Shown: piece by piece, positions 24,977 to 33,984 of the stretch
How positions within the stretch are numbered: position 1 is the first letter of the stretch
Layout of the letters: every line of letters starts with the position of its first letter
Assembly (NCBI GenBank): GCA_965221175.1
Contig: OZ244867.1
Span: 2,666,001-2,730,000, forward strand
Reading direction: 5' to 3'
DNA: 64,000 nucleotides
Origin: JAJDZL01 sp965221175
GTDB lineage: Bacteria; Pseudomonadota; Gammaproteobacteria; Arenicellales; JAJDZL01
Made by a program: the position numbers and the translations under genes
The notes under the pieces: model-generated
Database searches by the model: none
Seen by the model: the letters and a program-made list of their open reading frames with translations, nothing else
What the model was told of the DNA's origin: nothing

Positions 24977-26259
24977 GTCGCGAGTTCAGGGAACATTATC
25001 AGGAGTGCGAGAACCAGAATATCAAACAGTATAAAAGGAATCACTCCTTTTACTACATGGTGAAATTCGGCCTTGTCCCCCACAGCGCTCAAAACCGCAA
25101 ACAAATTGATACCTACTGGAGGCGTGATTACCGAAATCTCAATCAGTTTTACCAGCACGATGCCGAACCAGATGGGATCGATACCCAATTTGACGACGAC
25201 GGGAAAAAGAAACGGCAGCGTGACAACCATCATGGATGTAGTGTCGAGAAAACATCCAAGCAGAATGTACAGAACCGAAACCAAGATCATAAATTTCAGC
25301 GGTGTATCTGCGATGGAGGTGATTAATTCTACGAGACCGTCAATAATACCGACCACTACCAGCATTCTGGACAGCAGCAATCCTCCAATCAGAATGATGA
25401 AAATTACACAGCTGATTGATGCCGCATCGTAGAGTACCGGCGGCAGCCAGCCTTTCAACGTTTTCTTTTTGGCAATGGCCAGGCAGAATGCTCCGAATGC
25501 ACCTGCCGCCCCAGCTGCGGACGGCGGAAATAATCCCGTATAGATTCCACCGAGTACTATGGCCATCAGTATGATTACTGGCCATACATACAGCATGGAT
25601 TTGAATTTTTCGCTTAGTAGAACCCTTTCCTGAATCGGCGGAGCGAGGGCAGGGCGGAGGCGTACTAAAAAATATACGCCAGTTAGATAGACAAAGGCTG
25701 TGAGCAGTCCAGGAATCACACCTGCGATCAACAACTGTCCAACCGACTGCTCGGTGATGATTGCATAGATGACCATGGTGATCGAAGGGGGGATCATGGC
25801 CGCAAAGCTGCCTGAACCTGCAATTGCCCCAATCGACAAGCTCTTCGAATAGCCATATTTGAGCATTTGGGGAAACGCAATGCGAGTGAATACAACTGCA
25901 TTAACGATTGTGGAACCGGATACTGCCGCGAACACTGCGGAGCCGACGATGACCGCTTGGTACAGTCCGCCCCGAAATCTGCGCAGCCACAAATCAGATG
26001 AATAAAACACATCGCGTGTGATGCCGGAAGCTTCAGCCAGTATTCCCATCAGTACGAACATGGGCAGTACTGCAAACGCGTAATTGTTGACTACCCAGAA
26101 AGGAAGAACCCTCAGCTGTCCCCAAGTAAAGAGTTCCCCGGCACCGAGCAGCATTCCACCGACTCCAACGATGCCCATGGCTACACCAACCGGAATTCCA
26201 ATCGCCAGGAAAACGAACAGGAGTCCGGCTCCAGCGTATCCTACTAGGATCGGGTCCAT
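24946..26259 (-). CDS. dctM: TRAP transporter large permease (DctM)
   Basis: A ~437-aa inner-membrane protein with about a dozen hydrophobic helices, the DctM/SiaM-type large subunit that couples Na+ import to solute uptake. Family motifs visible are FAAVSGSTIVNAVVFTRIA, IPPSITMVIYAIITEQSVG and ISVITPPVGINLFAV. I start at ATG 26259, seven bases after the DctQ stop; the longer frame begins with 28 hydrophilic residues inside dctQ. Cargo cannot be read from the permease, but the neighbouring dicarboxylate-type enzymes suggest an organic acid. Confidence 0.88.
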   Translation of the reverse strand: MDPILVGYAGAGLLFVFLAIGIPVGVAMGIVGVGGMLLGAGELFTWGQLRVLPFWVVNNYAFAVLPMFVLMGILAEASGITRDVFYSSDLWLRRFRGGLYQAVIVGSAVFAAVSGSTIVNAVVFTRIAFPQMLKYGYSKSLSIGAIAGSGSFAAMIPPSITMVIYAIITEQSVGQLLIAGVIPGLLTAFVYLTGVYFLVRLRPALAPPIQERVLLSEKFKSMLYVWPVIILMAIVLGGIYTGLFPPSAAGAAGAFGAFCLAIAKKKTLKGWLPPVLYDAASISCVIFIILIGGLLLSRMLVVVGIIDGLVELITSIADTPLKFMILVSVLYILLGCFLDTTSMMVVTLPFLFPVVVKLGIDPIWFGIVLVKLIEISVITPPVGINLFAVLSAVGDKAEFHHVVKGVIPFILFDILVLALLIMFPELATWLPQKMISG

Positions 26260-26266
26260 ATCAGTG

Positions 26267-26806
26267 TTAATCTTCTTCGGAGAATTTCGCGGTACCGATG
26301 TCGGTGGTACGAAAAGAGGCAAATCCCACGCCCAGCATGTCAAACAGACATTGAACTGTCATCAGTGTCACACCAAACGCCAGAATGAATCGTGCCGGCC
26401 ACAGAGGAAAATTGATGATTCCGGTGGCGTACTCTCCTACGTTGAATGCATGTATCGCCGCTGGCCAGGTATAGCGGGCAATGAGACCGAACAGTATCGC
26501 TCCCAAGGCAAATTGCAATACATCAGCGGATTTTTGCCAGAATGCTGGTAGCCTTCGAACGAGCAGTTCAACGCGAATGTGTCTGCGATCATGCTGTGCG
26601 AAAGAAACCGCCAGGAATACGGTAACAACCATCATGGCACCCATGAACTCGAATGTAGCTGGAATCGGCCTGCTTCTCAGCCCGACTACATCGAGATTGG
26701 TGCCGAAGACGTCGGCGGCACCTGCAAGCATCATCATAAGGATGGCGATGCCGGATAGAATGGCGCAAGCTCGAGTCAGTGTAAGCAGCGCTTTTGCAGG
26801 TGACAT
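26267..26806 (-). CDS. dctQ: TRAP transporter small permease (DctQ)
   Basis: A 179-aa membrane protein with four transmembrane helices, including VVTVFLAVSFAQHDRRHIRVE, the signature QHxRxHIxVE turn of DctQ subunits. It pairs with DctM to form the membrane complex that docks the periplasmic binding protein. Gene order on the minus strand is dctP, hairpin, dctQ, dctM. Start ATG 26806 gives a typical short cytoplasmic N-terminus before the first helix. Confidence 0.85.
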   Translation of the reverse strand: MSPAKALLTLTRACAILSGIAILMMMLAGAADVFGTNLDVVGLRSRPIPATFEFMGAMMVVTVFLAVSFAQHDRRHIRVELLVRRLPAFWQKSADVLQFALGAILFGLIARYTWPAAIHAFNVGEYATGIINFPLWPARFILAFGVTLMTVQCLFDMLGVGFASFRTTDIGTAKFSEED

Positions 26807-26832
26807 ATAGAAGCGATAGTATGGAATGAAAT

Positions 26833-26868
26833 CAAGAATCCCGAGATCTCAAAATCTCGGGATTCTTG
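26833..26868 (-). terminator. Strong intercistronic hairpin between dctP and dctQ
   Basis: Perfect 15-bp arms at 26833-26847 and 26854-26868 with a six-base loop. There is no long U-run on the minus strand, so it probably acts as an mRNA-stabilising or partial terminator that raises binding-protein output over the permeases. Confidence 0.75.
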
Positions 26869-26894
26869 AAGTTATTTCAGGAGTCTGAAAGTGG

Positions 26895-27917
26895 TTAGTT
26901 TGCTACCACTTCTCTCCAGATCATGATTGTTTTCTCGGCGGCTTCACCACGACCCAATGCGGTCATATCGGTGATGAAATCAGCGAAGAAGTCAGGGTTG
27001 GCGCTCTTCCACTTAGCTGCTTCTTCTGCAGGAAAATCGTGAAATTGTACGCCTTGTTCCTGTAGTATGCCAATTGCTGCCTCTCCAGCTGCCAGAACCT
27101 GGTCACGGTCGCGATAGGCGGCTTCAAAGGAAACTTCCTGAACGATCGCTCTTTGTTCATCTGTCAAACCATTCCAGATGTCGCTCGAAATCCAGACCGC
27201 ATTAGTTGGCCCTTCCCACAGAGTAATATCGTGAAAATGTTTGGCGACTTCATAGATTTTGTAACTGACCATCAGATCCACAGAAAATGGAATGCAGTCC
27301 ACGGTGCCTCGCGAGAGACCTTCGTAGAGTTCGGCAAGCCCCAAAGTGACGGGAACACCGCCAGCAGCCTCTACCATTCTCGGCATGTCTTTGCCCCAGG
27401 TTCGAACTTTTTTTCCGTTCATGTCGGCTACGCTTGAGACCTGTTCCTTGCATACCAGCTTGTATGGGTTGAGGTGATGAAAGAAAAGCGCTTTCATTCC
27501 ATTTCGCTGCGCTTCCATGTCGAATTCCGGTACCTCCTGAAGCAATCTTTCCATCAACTCAGTTGCCTGAGGCACTTCGGACATTGCCATCGGAATCGAA
27601 TTCGGTGCGGCATGAAATGGCAGTTCGGCTGGAAAGTATCCGGGTGACATGGCAGCCAGTTCAATGGCGCCAGTTTGGATCAAGCCTAGATTTTCTTTAC
27701 CTTTGCCGAGTGCACCTTCCCAGAAAATCTTGATATCGACTTCCCCGTTGGTTCGCTCTCTGATTTGATCTGCCCACCAGAGGTCAACTTGACCACCTGG
27801 GGTATTTTCAGTCCATTGGCTGCTCATTTTGAGCATTTGGGCTGAGTTTACGCTGGATGCTAAAAAAGCAAGAAGCATCGAAGCACATACAATTAGTGTG
27901 AGTTTTAATTTATTCAT
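26895..27917 (-). CDS. dctP: TRAP transporter substrate-binding protein (DctP family)
   Basis: A 340-aa periplasmic receptor. The N-terminus MNKLKLTLIVCASMLLAF to VNSA is a Sec signal peptide. The mature protein shows the DctP signatures KVRTWGKDMPRMVEAAGGVP (arginine that grips the carboxylate, ~175) and LYEGLSRGTVDCIPF. I use ATG 27917 because GAGGAG precedes it; the frame extends 29 codons further without a ribosome site. The C-terminal region is ordinary. Ligand unknown, probably an organic acid given the conserved arginine and the neighbours. Confidence 0.87.
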   Translation of the reverse strand: MNKLKLTLIVCASMLLAFLASSVNSAQMLKMSSQWTENTPGGQVDLWWADQIRERTNGEVDIKIFWEGALGKGKENLGLIQTGAIELAAMSPGYFPAELPFHAAPNSIPMAMSEVPQATELMERLLQEVPEFDMEAQRNGMKALFFHHLNPYKLVCKEQVSSVADMNGKKVRTWGKDMPRMVEAAGGVPVTLGLAELYEGLSRGTVDCIPFSVDLMVSYKIYEVAKHFHDITLWEGPTNAVWISSDIWNGLTDEQRAIVQEVSFEAAYRDRDQVLAAGEAAIGILQEQGVQFHDFPAEEAAKWKSANPDFFADFITDMTALGRGEAAEKTIMIWREVVAN

Positions 27918-28103
27918 TTCCACTCCTCTATTGGTTAATATATTTGTTGTAGATTGAAAATATACAATATCCAATTTTGTCTGAAAGAACAACTTCTTGA
28001 ACATTTAGCATTATCATTCTAAATGCATCTGCAGATGAGCAAAAGTTGCTCAACTCCCAATATATCCAACAAAAGCAGCAATTGAAACCAATCAGGCTGG
28101 ATA

Positions 28104-29525
28104 ATGAGCGGCAATAATTCGACTTTCCAAACAAAGCTCGCAGCGATCGTCGGTGAACCGAATGTGATTCATGAGGATGATCGAACTGCACCCTACCTGA
28201 AGGAACGTCGCGGTCGATTCGACAGCGAGGCAATGTGCGTTGTATTGCCTGGCTCTACTCAGGAGGTGTCTGAAATTGTTCGTTTGTGCGAGGCATTGGA
28301 AGTGCCAATCGTACCGCAGGGAGGCAATACCGGAGTGTGCGGCGGAGCCGTGTCCCGCTCGGACAACATTATTCTCAATCTTCAGAGAATGAATCGCATT
28401 CGAAATGTCAATACAACGGGTTATACGATAGAGGCGGAAGCCGGTTGCATTCTAGCGAATCTCCAGCAGGCCGCATTGGACCAAGGTCTCTATCTGCCAT
28501 TGAGTCTCGGTGCTGAAGGCACTTGCCAAATCGGTGGAAATCTATCCACAAATGCGGGTGGGGTGAATGTGCTTCGCTACGGAAATGCTCGTGACCAAGC
28601 ATTGGGTGTAGAAGTTGTATTGCCGAACGGAGAAATCTGGAACGGGCTAAACACGCTTCGAAAGAACAACACCGGTTATGACCTCAAGAACATGTTCATC
28701 GGTGCTGAAGGTACGCTCGGAATTATTACTGCGGCAGTGTTGAAACTCTATCCGCAACCGATAAATCGCTCGACCGTTCTGATTGCATTGGAATCAATCG
28801 AAAACGCAGTGGAATTGTTTTCCAGAACACGAAAACAGACTTCCGACTTTGTCTCGTCATTCGAGTTGATGTCGAGAGATTGTGTCGAATCCGCATTCAA
28901 ACGTATTCCTGAATGCAAGGATTTCTTTTCGCAAGCCTATCCATGGTATGTACTGCTGGAACTTGCAGACAGTACTAGCAACGGCATCAGTCAGCAACTG
29001 AATGAAACATTCATGGAGAGTGCTTTTGAAGACGAAATCATTTTGGATGCGATTCTCGCGCAAAGTGAAAAACAGGCACAACAGATGTGGCGGTTACGAG
29101 AAGCGATCGTCGAGTGCCAGAACTACGAAGGCAAGAGCATCAAAAATGATGTCAGCGTTCCGCATACGGAAATCGCGGAATTCATCAACAGGACAGTTTC
29201 AACCTTGGAATCATTGATTCCAGGTGTACGTTGTTTCGTATATGGACATATTGGCGACGGCAACATACACCTCAATCTCAGTCAGCCCCGGGATATGGAT
29301 GGCGAAGAGTTCTTTGAGCGTTGGTTTGAAGTTACTGATATTGTCCATGAAATTACGGACAACTTGAACGGTTCATTCAGTGCGGAACACGGTATCGGTC
29401 TGCTGAAGACGCATGACATGGAAAAATACAAGACATCTGTAGAATTGAATCTAATGCGTTCGCTAAAAGAAGCATTGGACCCTGCAAACATCATGAATCC
29501 AGGAAAGATTTTGCCGAAAGCCTGA
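28104..29525 (+). CDS. FAD-linked 2-hydroxyacid dehydrogenase (GlcD/D-2-hydroxyglutarate dehydrogenase-like)
   Basis: A 473-aa flavoenzyme of the VAO/PCMH fold: VPIVPQGGNTGVCGGA (~72) is the FAD pyrophosphate-binding loop, NLSTNAGGVNVLRYGN (~150) and FIGAEGTLGIIT (~200) complete the FAD domain. The C-terminal FAD-oxidase domain has the metal-site motifs GHIGDGNIHLN (~388) and SAEHGIGLLK. It oxidises a D-2-hydroxy acid to the 2-oxo acid, probably passing electrons to the quinone pool or ETF. Divergent from dctP with a 186-base shared regulatory region, so it probably acts on the imported compound or its product. Confidence 0.85.
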   Translation: MSGNNSTFQTKLAAIVGEPNVIHEDDRTAPYLKERRGRFDSEAMCVVLPGSTQEVSEIVRLCEALEVPIVPQGGNTGVCGGAVSRSDNIILNLQRMNRIRNVNTTGYTIEAEAGCILANLQQAALDQGLYLPLSLGAEGTCQIGGNLSTNAGGVNVLRYGNARDQALGVEVVLPNGEIWNGLNTLRKNNTGYDLKNMFIGAEGTLGIITAAVLKLYPQPINRSTVLIALESIENAVELFSRTRKQTSDFVSSFELMSRDCVESAFKRIPECKDFFSQAYPWYVLLELADSTSNGISQQLNETFMESAFEDEIILDAILAQSEKQAQQMWRLREAIVECQNYEGKSIKNDVSVPHTEIAEFINRTVSTLESLIPGVRCFVYGHIGDGNIHLNLSQPRDMDGEEFFERWFEVTDIVHEITDNLNGSFSAEHGIGLLKTHDMEKYKTSVELNLMRSLKEALDPANIMNPGKILPKA

Positions 29526-29557
29526 AGGTGAATTCGGTGTGGCCGAGTTCGTGAATT

Positions 29558-30262
29558 TCAGAAAAGCGTTCGTAAGATTTCCTGTTTCAATCCTGCGATA
29601 GAACCCGACGGGTCCAGTTCTTTTGGACAGTATCGAGTGCATGAACGTGTGGTGTGACAGGACAGACATCCGGCGCCGGTCGAGACGTCATCAATCAATT
29701 GTTCTTGATTGTCATAGCGTTCGTCATTCAACAGTGACCACGCCCGATTGAGAGCTGCAGGTCCGTAGTAATCCGAATTCCATCGAACAACATCGCAAGC
29801 GGAATAGCAAACACCGCATCCAATACACTCAATCGCCTTGTTCGCCGCTTTACGCTTGGCACTGTCGGGTTTGATCGTAGCAAATTCCTGGGTATCTGAA
29901 GGGTTGCGCCGAATAGTATTCGTTGCAGCTTTCCATTTATCAAAGAACGGGTCCATGTTGACAACCAGATCCTTGATGATGGGGAAATTGCTCAGTGGGG
30001 CGATATCAATTTTTCCTGCACCGTCGTAAATGGAAGCCTGGGTGCGACAGGTCCATCGAGGAGTGCCGTTTACTGTCATTGCGCAAGTGCCGCACATTCC
30101 GACTCGACAGGAGAATCGATAGGAAAGTGAACTGTCAAGTTCACGCTGAATATAGGTTACGACATCGAGAATGGTCTGCTGAGCTGAGCGTGGAACAGCA
30201 TACGATTGATAGGTGCCTGCTTCGGCGCCGCGCCATATTTTTACGTTTAGTGTTGCGTTCAC
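29558..30262 (-). CDS. Succinate dehydrogenase/fumarate reductase iron-sulfur subunit
   Basis: A ~234-aa FeS subunit. SCRVGMCGTCAMTVNG followed by PRWTC binds the [2Fe-2S] cluster, CIGCGVCYSAC and CLSCHTTRSCTRYCP the [4Fe-4S] and [3Fe-4S] clusters. SdhB-like proteins carry electrons from the flavoprotein to quinone. No flavoprotein lies beside it; the partner is probably the SdhA-like subunit at 15567-17300, together with the anchors at 17.3-18.0 kb. I prefer GTG 30262, which gives the family-like N-terminus NATLNVKIWRG; a TTG at 30322 is the longest alternative. Tail-to-tail with the FAD oxidase gene. Confidence 0.85.
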   Translation of the reverse strand: MNATLNVKIWRGAEAGTYQSYAVPRSAQQTILDVVTYIQRELDSSLSYRFSCRVGMCGTCAMTVNGTPRWTCRTQASIYDGAGKIDIAPLSNFPIIKDLVVNMDPFFDKWKAATNTIRRNPSDTQEFATIKPDSAKRKAANKAIECIGCGVCYSACDVVRWNSDYYGPAALNRAWSLLNDERYDNQEQLIDDVSTGAGCLSCHTTRSCTRYCPKELDPSGSIAGLKQEILRTLF

Positions 30263-30452
30263 AATTGAATTCGTAACAGTACTGCAATGATTAAGTAACG
30301 ACCATCTTTTTCGAATATCCAATATAGATTATTCAGGCTATGCACTGTCTAGCAATTACAATTTAGGGAAAGGTTACGAATTGCACTTTTCGCAGTGCGA
30401 ACTCCCTCTACAGTTTCATCACATCAATCAGATTACACAGGTCTCCTTACCA

Positions 30453-31568
30453 ATGATTATCGAAGACATACAGATTACACGGCACCAATTCGAGCTAGAC
30501 CCACCATTTCCTTCATCTTGGGATCCGAGATCACTCAAAACTTTTAAGACTACCATGGTACGAGTCATTGCTGACAACGGTACGGAAGGTGTTGCATCGG
30601 GTGATGCGATGATCGGCTTTGAGCGATACAAGCATTTGTTCGTAGGTGAAAGTGTATTCAACTTTGAGCGCCACAATCGGGTTTTGGAAAGCATATCGTT
30701 ATTTGCAGCGCGCTGTTGGCCGCTGGATCTTGCACTTTGGGATTTGCTGGGAAAGGTTGAAAACAAGCCAGTCTACCAAATACTTGGCGGTACTTCAGGC
30801 AAACTTCCGCTGTATGCCTCAACGGGTGTTGTGCGACCTGCTGAGGAACTGTCCGAACAGGGTTGCATGCTCAAGGATATGGGGTTCAAGGCCATTAAAA
30901 TCCGCATCGGACAGCGTGAACCGCATGAAGATGTCGAGGCACTTCAAGTACTGCGTAAGTCACTCGGCGATGATATGGAAATCATGGTGGATGCCAATCA
31001 AGCATGGAGAATGCCGTGGGATATCTCTCCTTGGTGGACCTACAAAGAAGCCCGATCAATGATCGAAAAAACGAAAGAATTGAACCTCTACTGGGTGGAA
31101 GAGCCATTGCACCGCGGCGACTTTGAGGGGTTGCAGCAACTTCGGTCAATTTCAGGGTGTCCCCGAATCGCCAGCGGAGAAATGAATACGGAATACCACG
31201 AACTGAGGCATCTGGTGAAAACCGGTTGCGTGGATGTTCTGCAAACCGATTGTGTCTATTTCGGAGGAATAACAGGGTTATCCAAAATTGCTCGCGAATG
31301 CGTTGACTATGGTGTCACATTCAGTCCTCACACTTGGGGGAATGGAATTGGATTATTGGCGAATGCGCACCTCGCTGCAGGAACCGGAATTCCGCCCTAT
31401 TTGGAGTATGCGATCGACCCGCCTGAGTGGCGCCTTGAAGATAGAGATTTCATGCTCACCGAAATCGTAATGCATGATGGTGACGGCTATATCGATTTGG
31501 GCGATCGTCCTGGATTAGGTTTCGAACTCAACGAAGACATATTGGCTGAAACGCTTGTCGATTCGTAG
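30453..31568 (+). CDS. Enolase-superfamily enzyme, mandelate racemase/muconate lactonizing type
   Basis: A 371-aa enzyme. A capping domain (1-125) is followed by a barrel with the base motif KAIKIRIG (KxK, ~150), metal ligands in MVDANQAW (Asp), WVEEPL (Glu) and IASGEM (Glu), and the second base pair formed by QTDCVYFGG (Asp) and SPHTWGNG (His). This is the mandelate-racemase subgroup pattern, whose members racemise or dehydrate 2-hydroxy acids and acid sugars. I start at ATG 30453 as in most relatives; a TTG at 30381 with GGGAAAGG upstream would add 24 residues. Divergent from the FeS gene. Confidence 0.82.
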   Translation: MIIEDIQITRHQFELDPPFPSSWDPRSLKTFKTTMVRVIADNGTEGVASGDAMIGFERYKHLFVGESVFNFERHNRVLESISLFAARCWPLDLALWDLLGKVENKPVYQILGGTSGKLPLYASTGVVRPAEELSEQGCMLKDMGFKAIKIRIGQREPHEDVEALQVLRKSLGDDMEIMVDANQAWRMPWDISPWWTYKEARSMIEKTKELNLYWVEEPLHRGDFEGLQQLRSISGCPRIASGEMNTEYHELRHLVKTGCVDVLQTDCVYFGGITGLSKIARECVDYGVTFSPHTWGNGIGLLANAHLAAGTGIPPYLEYAIDPPEWRLEDRDFMLTEIVMHDGDGYIDLGDRPGLGFELNEDILAETLVDS

Positions 31569-31638
31569 TTGATGCAGAATCAACCAAACAGCATTCATAA
31601 ATTCGTCGCGCAAGAATTTTGAGGTCGAATAAACCGAT

Positions 31639-31705
31639 CTGCAGTTCTGGAATTTCGCGATAGATTTCCAATGCTTACGGATTATCCAGGGTTTCAATGT
31701 ACTGA
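31639..31705 (-). pseudogene. Duplicated tail of the acetoacetyl-CoA synthetase gene
   Basis: The minus strand encodes IETLDNP, a stop, then ALEIYREIPELQ, clearly a damaged copy of the enzyme's last ~20 residues (IEALDNPEALEIYRDIPELQ), which end at 31945. A partial duplication of ~65 bases. Confidence 0.75.
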
Positions 31706-31792
31706 TTCGGAGGAGTTTGAACTCCGAAACTGAGGCTACCAACTGTTTCTTCAGTTGTTTCTACTGATTTGACTCTCAAAATTGATGAAATA

Positions 31793-31849
31793 TTCACATC
31801 AAAGAGATTTGATGTGAATGTATTAACGTCAAATCTGCTTGACGTTAAT
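31793..31849. terminator. Two adjacent perfect hairpins between convergent genes
   Basis: Hairpin 1: 11-bp arms 31793-31803 / 31808-31818 with a GAGA loop. Hairpin 2: 11-bp arms 31822-31832 / 31839-31849 with a six-base loop. They sit between a plus-strand gene ending at 31568 and a minus-strand gene ending at 31945, so a bidirectional transcription barrier is plausible; there is no long T-run. A small REP-like or MITE-like element is the alternative. Confidence 0.6.
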
Positions 31850-31944
31850 AATTCCGAAAATATTCACATCAAATTTGTCTGGGCAGGATTTCTACCAAGG
31901 CATTACATCAATTCAGTTGCTGGCTAAGCGTTATTGAGATTGAC

Positions 31945-33924
31945 TCAATCCTTCTGCAGTTCTGGAATATCGCGATAAATCTCCAAAGCTTCTGGATTAT
32001 CCAAAGCTTCTATGTTGTCGATGGATTCACCATGGACAATCTTACGTACGGCTACTTCCGTAATTTTGCCATTCTTGGTTCTGGGAATATCTGCTACATG
32101 AATGATTTTCGCAGGAACATGCCGCGGAGATGCATTGGATCGAATGATTGTTTTGATTCTTTGTTTCAACTCATTGTCGAGCGCAACTTCGTCGCGTAGA
32201 CGAACAAATAACACGATTCGGGTATCGCCATCCCACCTTTGACCGATTACGAGGCTTTCAACAACTTCGTCAACCTGTTCAGCCTGGCGGTAGATTTCCG
32301 CGGTTCCAATTCGGACTCCACTTGGATTGAGAACAGAATCTGAACGTCCGTAAACGATCATTCCTCCATGTTCCGTGATTTCAACATAATCTCCATGACG
32401 CCATAATCCCGGAAATGTATCGAAGTAGGCTGAATGATATCTGGACCCGTCTTCATCTTTCCAGAACCCCACAGGCATGGAGGGAAAACTGTTGCGACAG
32501 ACAAGTTCGCCTTTGACACCTGATTCAACTTCGTTGCCGTGATCATCGAAAACGGCGATGTCCATGCCAAGACCTTTACATTGAATCTCTCCGCGCCATA
32601 CCGGCAAAGTGGGATTGCCAAGAACGAAACACGAAATCAAATCTGTTCCACCAGAAATTGAAGAGAGGCAAATATCTTCCTTAATGGCATCGTACACGTA
32701 GTCGAATCCTTCTGGATTCAGGGGAGAACCGGTCGACATCAGGGTCTTGAGTGTCGACAATTTGTGTGTGTCTTTCGGGCGAATACCGGATTTGGAAATG
32801 AAGTCAATGTACTTGGCTGAAATACCGAAATAGTCAATGGAATAGTCTTCAATGTAATCAAAGAAAGCATTTTCGTCCGGCATGAATGGGGAACCTTCAT
32901 AGAGCACGATCGTAGCTTCCGACGCGAATGCGGATACCAGCCAGTTCCACATCATCCATCCGCATGTAGTAAAGAAGAACAGGCGATCATCTTTCTTCAG
33001 ATTGACGTGCAGACGATGTTCTTTCAGGTGTTGAAGTAAGGTGCCGCCAACGCCGTGAACAATACATTTTGGCGCTCCGGTTGTGCCGGATGAAAACAGA
33101 ATGAAAAGCGGATGATTGAACGGTAGCTGCAGGTAGTCGATCGGTTCGGAAGAATGTCCATCCACGAATTCGCTTAGCGTCACTGCACCTGGGAGCTGGT
33201 GAGAAGTGGGTTCGTCAAGATAGGGAACGATCAGAAACTTTTCCACAGTGGGCAGACTTTTCAGAATTTCTGTTAATTTTTCGGAAATGTCGAATTTTTT
33301 CCCGTTATAGGTATATCCATCAACTGAGATGATCACTTTTGGCTCTACTTGACCGAATCGGTCAATGACTCCGCGTGCTCCGAAATCAGGTGAACAGGAC
33401 GACCAGACGGCACCGCATGAAGCTGCCGCGAGCATGCAGATTACAGTCTCCGGAATATTCGGCATGTAAGCAACAATTCTGTCACCCGGCTCAATGCCTA
33501 GGGCTCGATAGGCACGAGCCAGACGGTTCACCTCTTGATTGAGTTCTGCATAGGAGATAATGCGGTCAGCTTTAGCTTCTCCCCGGGAAATGATGGCAGC
33601 CCCGTCATCGTTGCGACGAAGCAAATTTTCGGTAAAGCTTAGTTGGGCATCGGGAAACCAAACAGCGCCAGGCATTTGCTCTCGGTCTCGGACGGTAACA
33701 GAGCTGATAGTAGACGAGCGAACCTCGCAAAACTGCCAGATTGTTTTCCAGAATTCCTCTGAACTGTCAGTCGACCACTTGTGAAGCGTATCGAAAGAGT
33801 CCAGCTCAGCACCCCAAAGTTCGCCAGCAAATCTGGCGAATTTGGTTATCGTCGCATTTTCAATCAGTTCGGAATTTGGTTTCCAAAGCGGTTCGTTCAC
33901 GGGTGCAGCACTCTCAGAGATCAC
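31945..33924 (-). CDS. Acetoacetyl-CoA synthetase
   Basis: A 659-aa AMP-forming ligase. N-terminal WGAELDSFDTLHKWSTDSSE and VWFPDAQLSFTENLLRR are typical of acetoacetyl-CoA synthetases. The core has FILFSSGTTGAPKCIVHG (~270) and ISGGTDLISCFV (~415), and the C-terminus has KNGKITEVAVRKIVHGE with the catalytic lysine. It converts acetoacetate (or a close analogue) plus ATP and CoA to the CoA ester in the cytosol. Length matches the family (~650). An Lrp-type regulator lies 60 bases upstream on the same strand and may control it. Confidence 0.85.
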   Translation of the reverse strand: MISESAAPVNEPLWKPNSELIENATITKFARFAGELWGAELDSFDTLHKWSTDSSEEFWKTIWQFCEVRSSTISSVTVRDREQMPGAVWFPDAQLSFTENLLRRNDDGAAIISRGEAKADRIISYAELNQEVNRLARAYRALGIEPGDRIVAYMPNIPETVICMLAAASCGAVWSSCSPDFGARGVIDRFGQVEPKVIISVDGYTYNGKKFDISEKLTEILKSLPTVEKFLIVPYLDEPTSHQLPGAVTLSEFVDGHSSEPIDYLQLPFNHPLFILFSSGTTGAPKCIVHGVGGTLLQHLKEHRLHVNLKKDDRLFFFTTCGWMMWNWLVSAFASEATIVLYEGSPFMPDENAFFDYIEDYSIDYFGISAKYIDFISKSGIRPKDTHKLSTLKTLMSTGSPLNPEGFDYVYDAIKEDICLSSISGGTDLISCFVLGNPTLPVWRGEIQCKGLGMDIAVFDDHGNEVESGVKGELVCRNSFPSMPVGFWKDEDGSRYHSAYFDTFPGLWRHGDYVEITEHGGMIVYGRSDSVLNPSGVRIGTAEIYRQAEQVDEVVESLVIGQRWDGDTRIVLFVRLRDEVALDNELKQRIKTIIRSNASPRHVPAKIIHVADIPRTKNGKITEVAVRKIVHGESIDNIEALDNPEALEIYRDIPELQKD

Positions 33925-33984
33925 AAGATGGAAGCAGAGTCATGCCAAATATATGTTCTGCCCAATCGAATGTCCAACGATTCG

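Larger units (their letters stand above)
31569..31944. other. Convergent intergenic region with a duplicated gene tail and paired hairpins
   Basis: Holds a decayed copy of the acetoacetyl-CoA synthetase 3' end (about 31639-31705), two adjacent perfect hairpins (31793-31849) and a repeated TATTCACATCAAA motif (31791, 31861). No intact gene. Confidence 0.7.
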
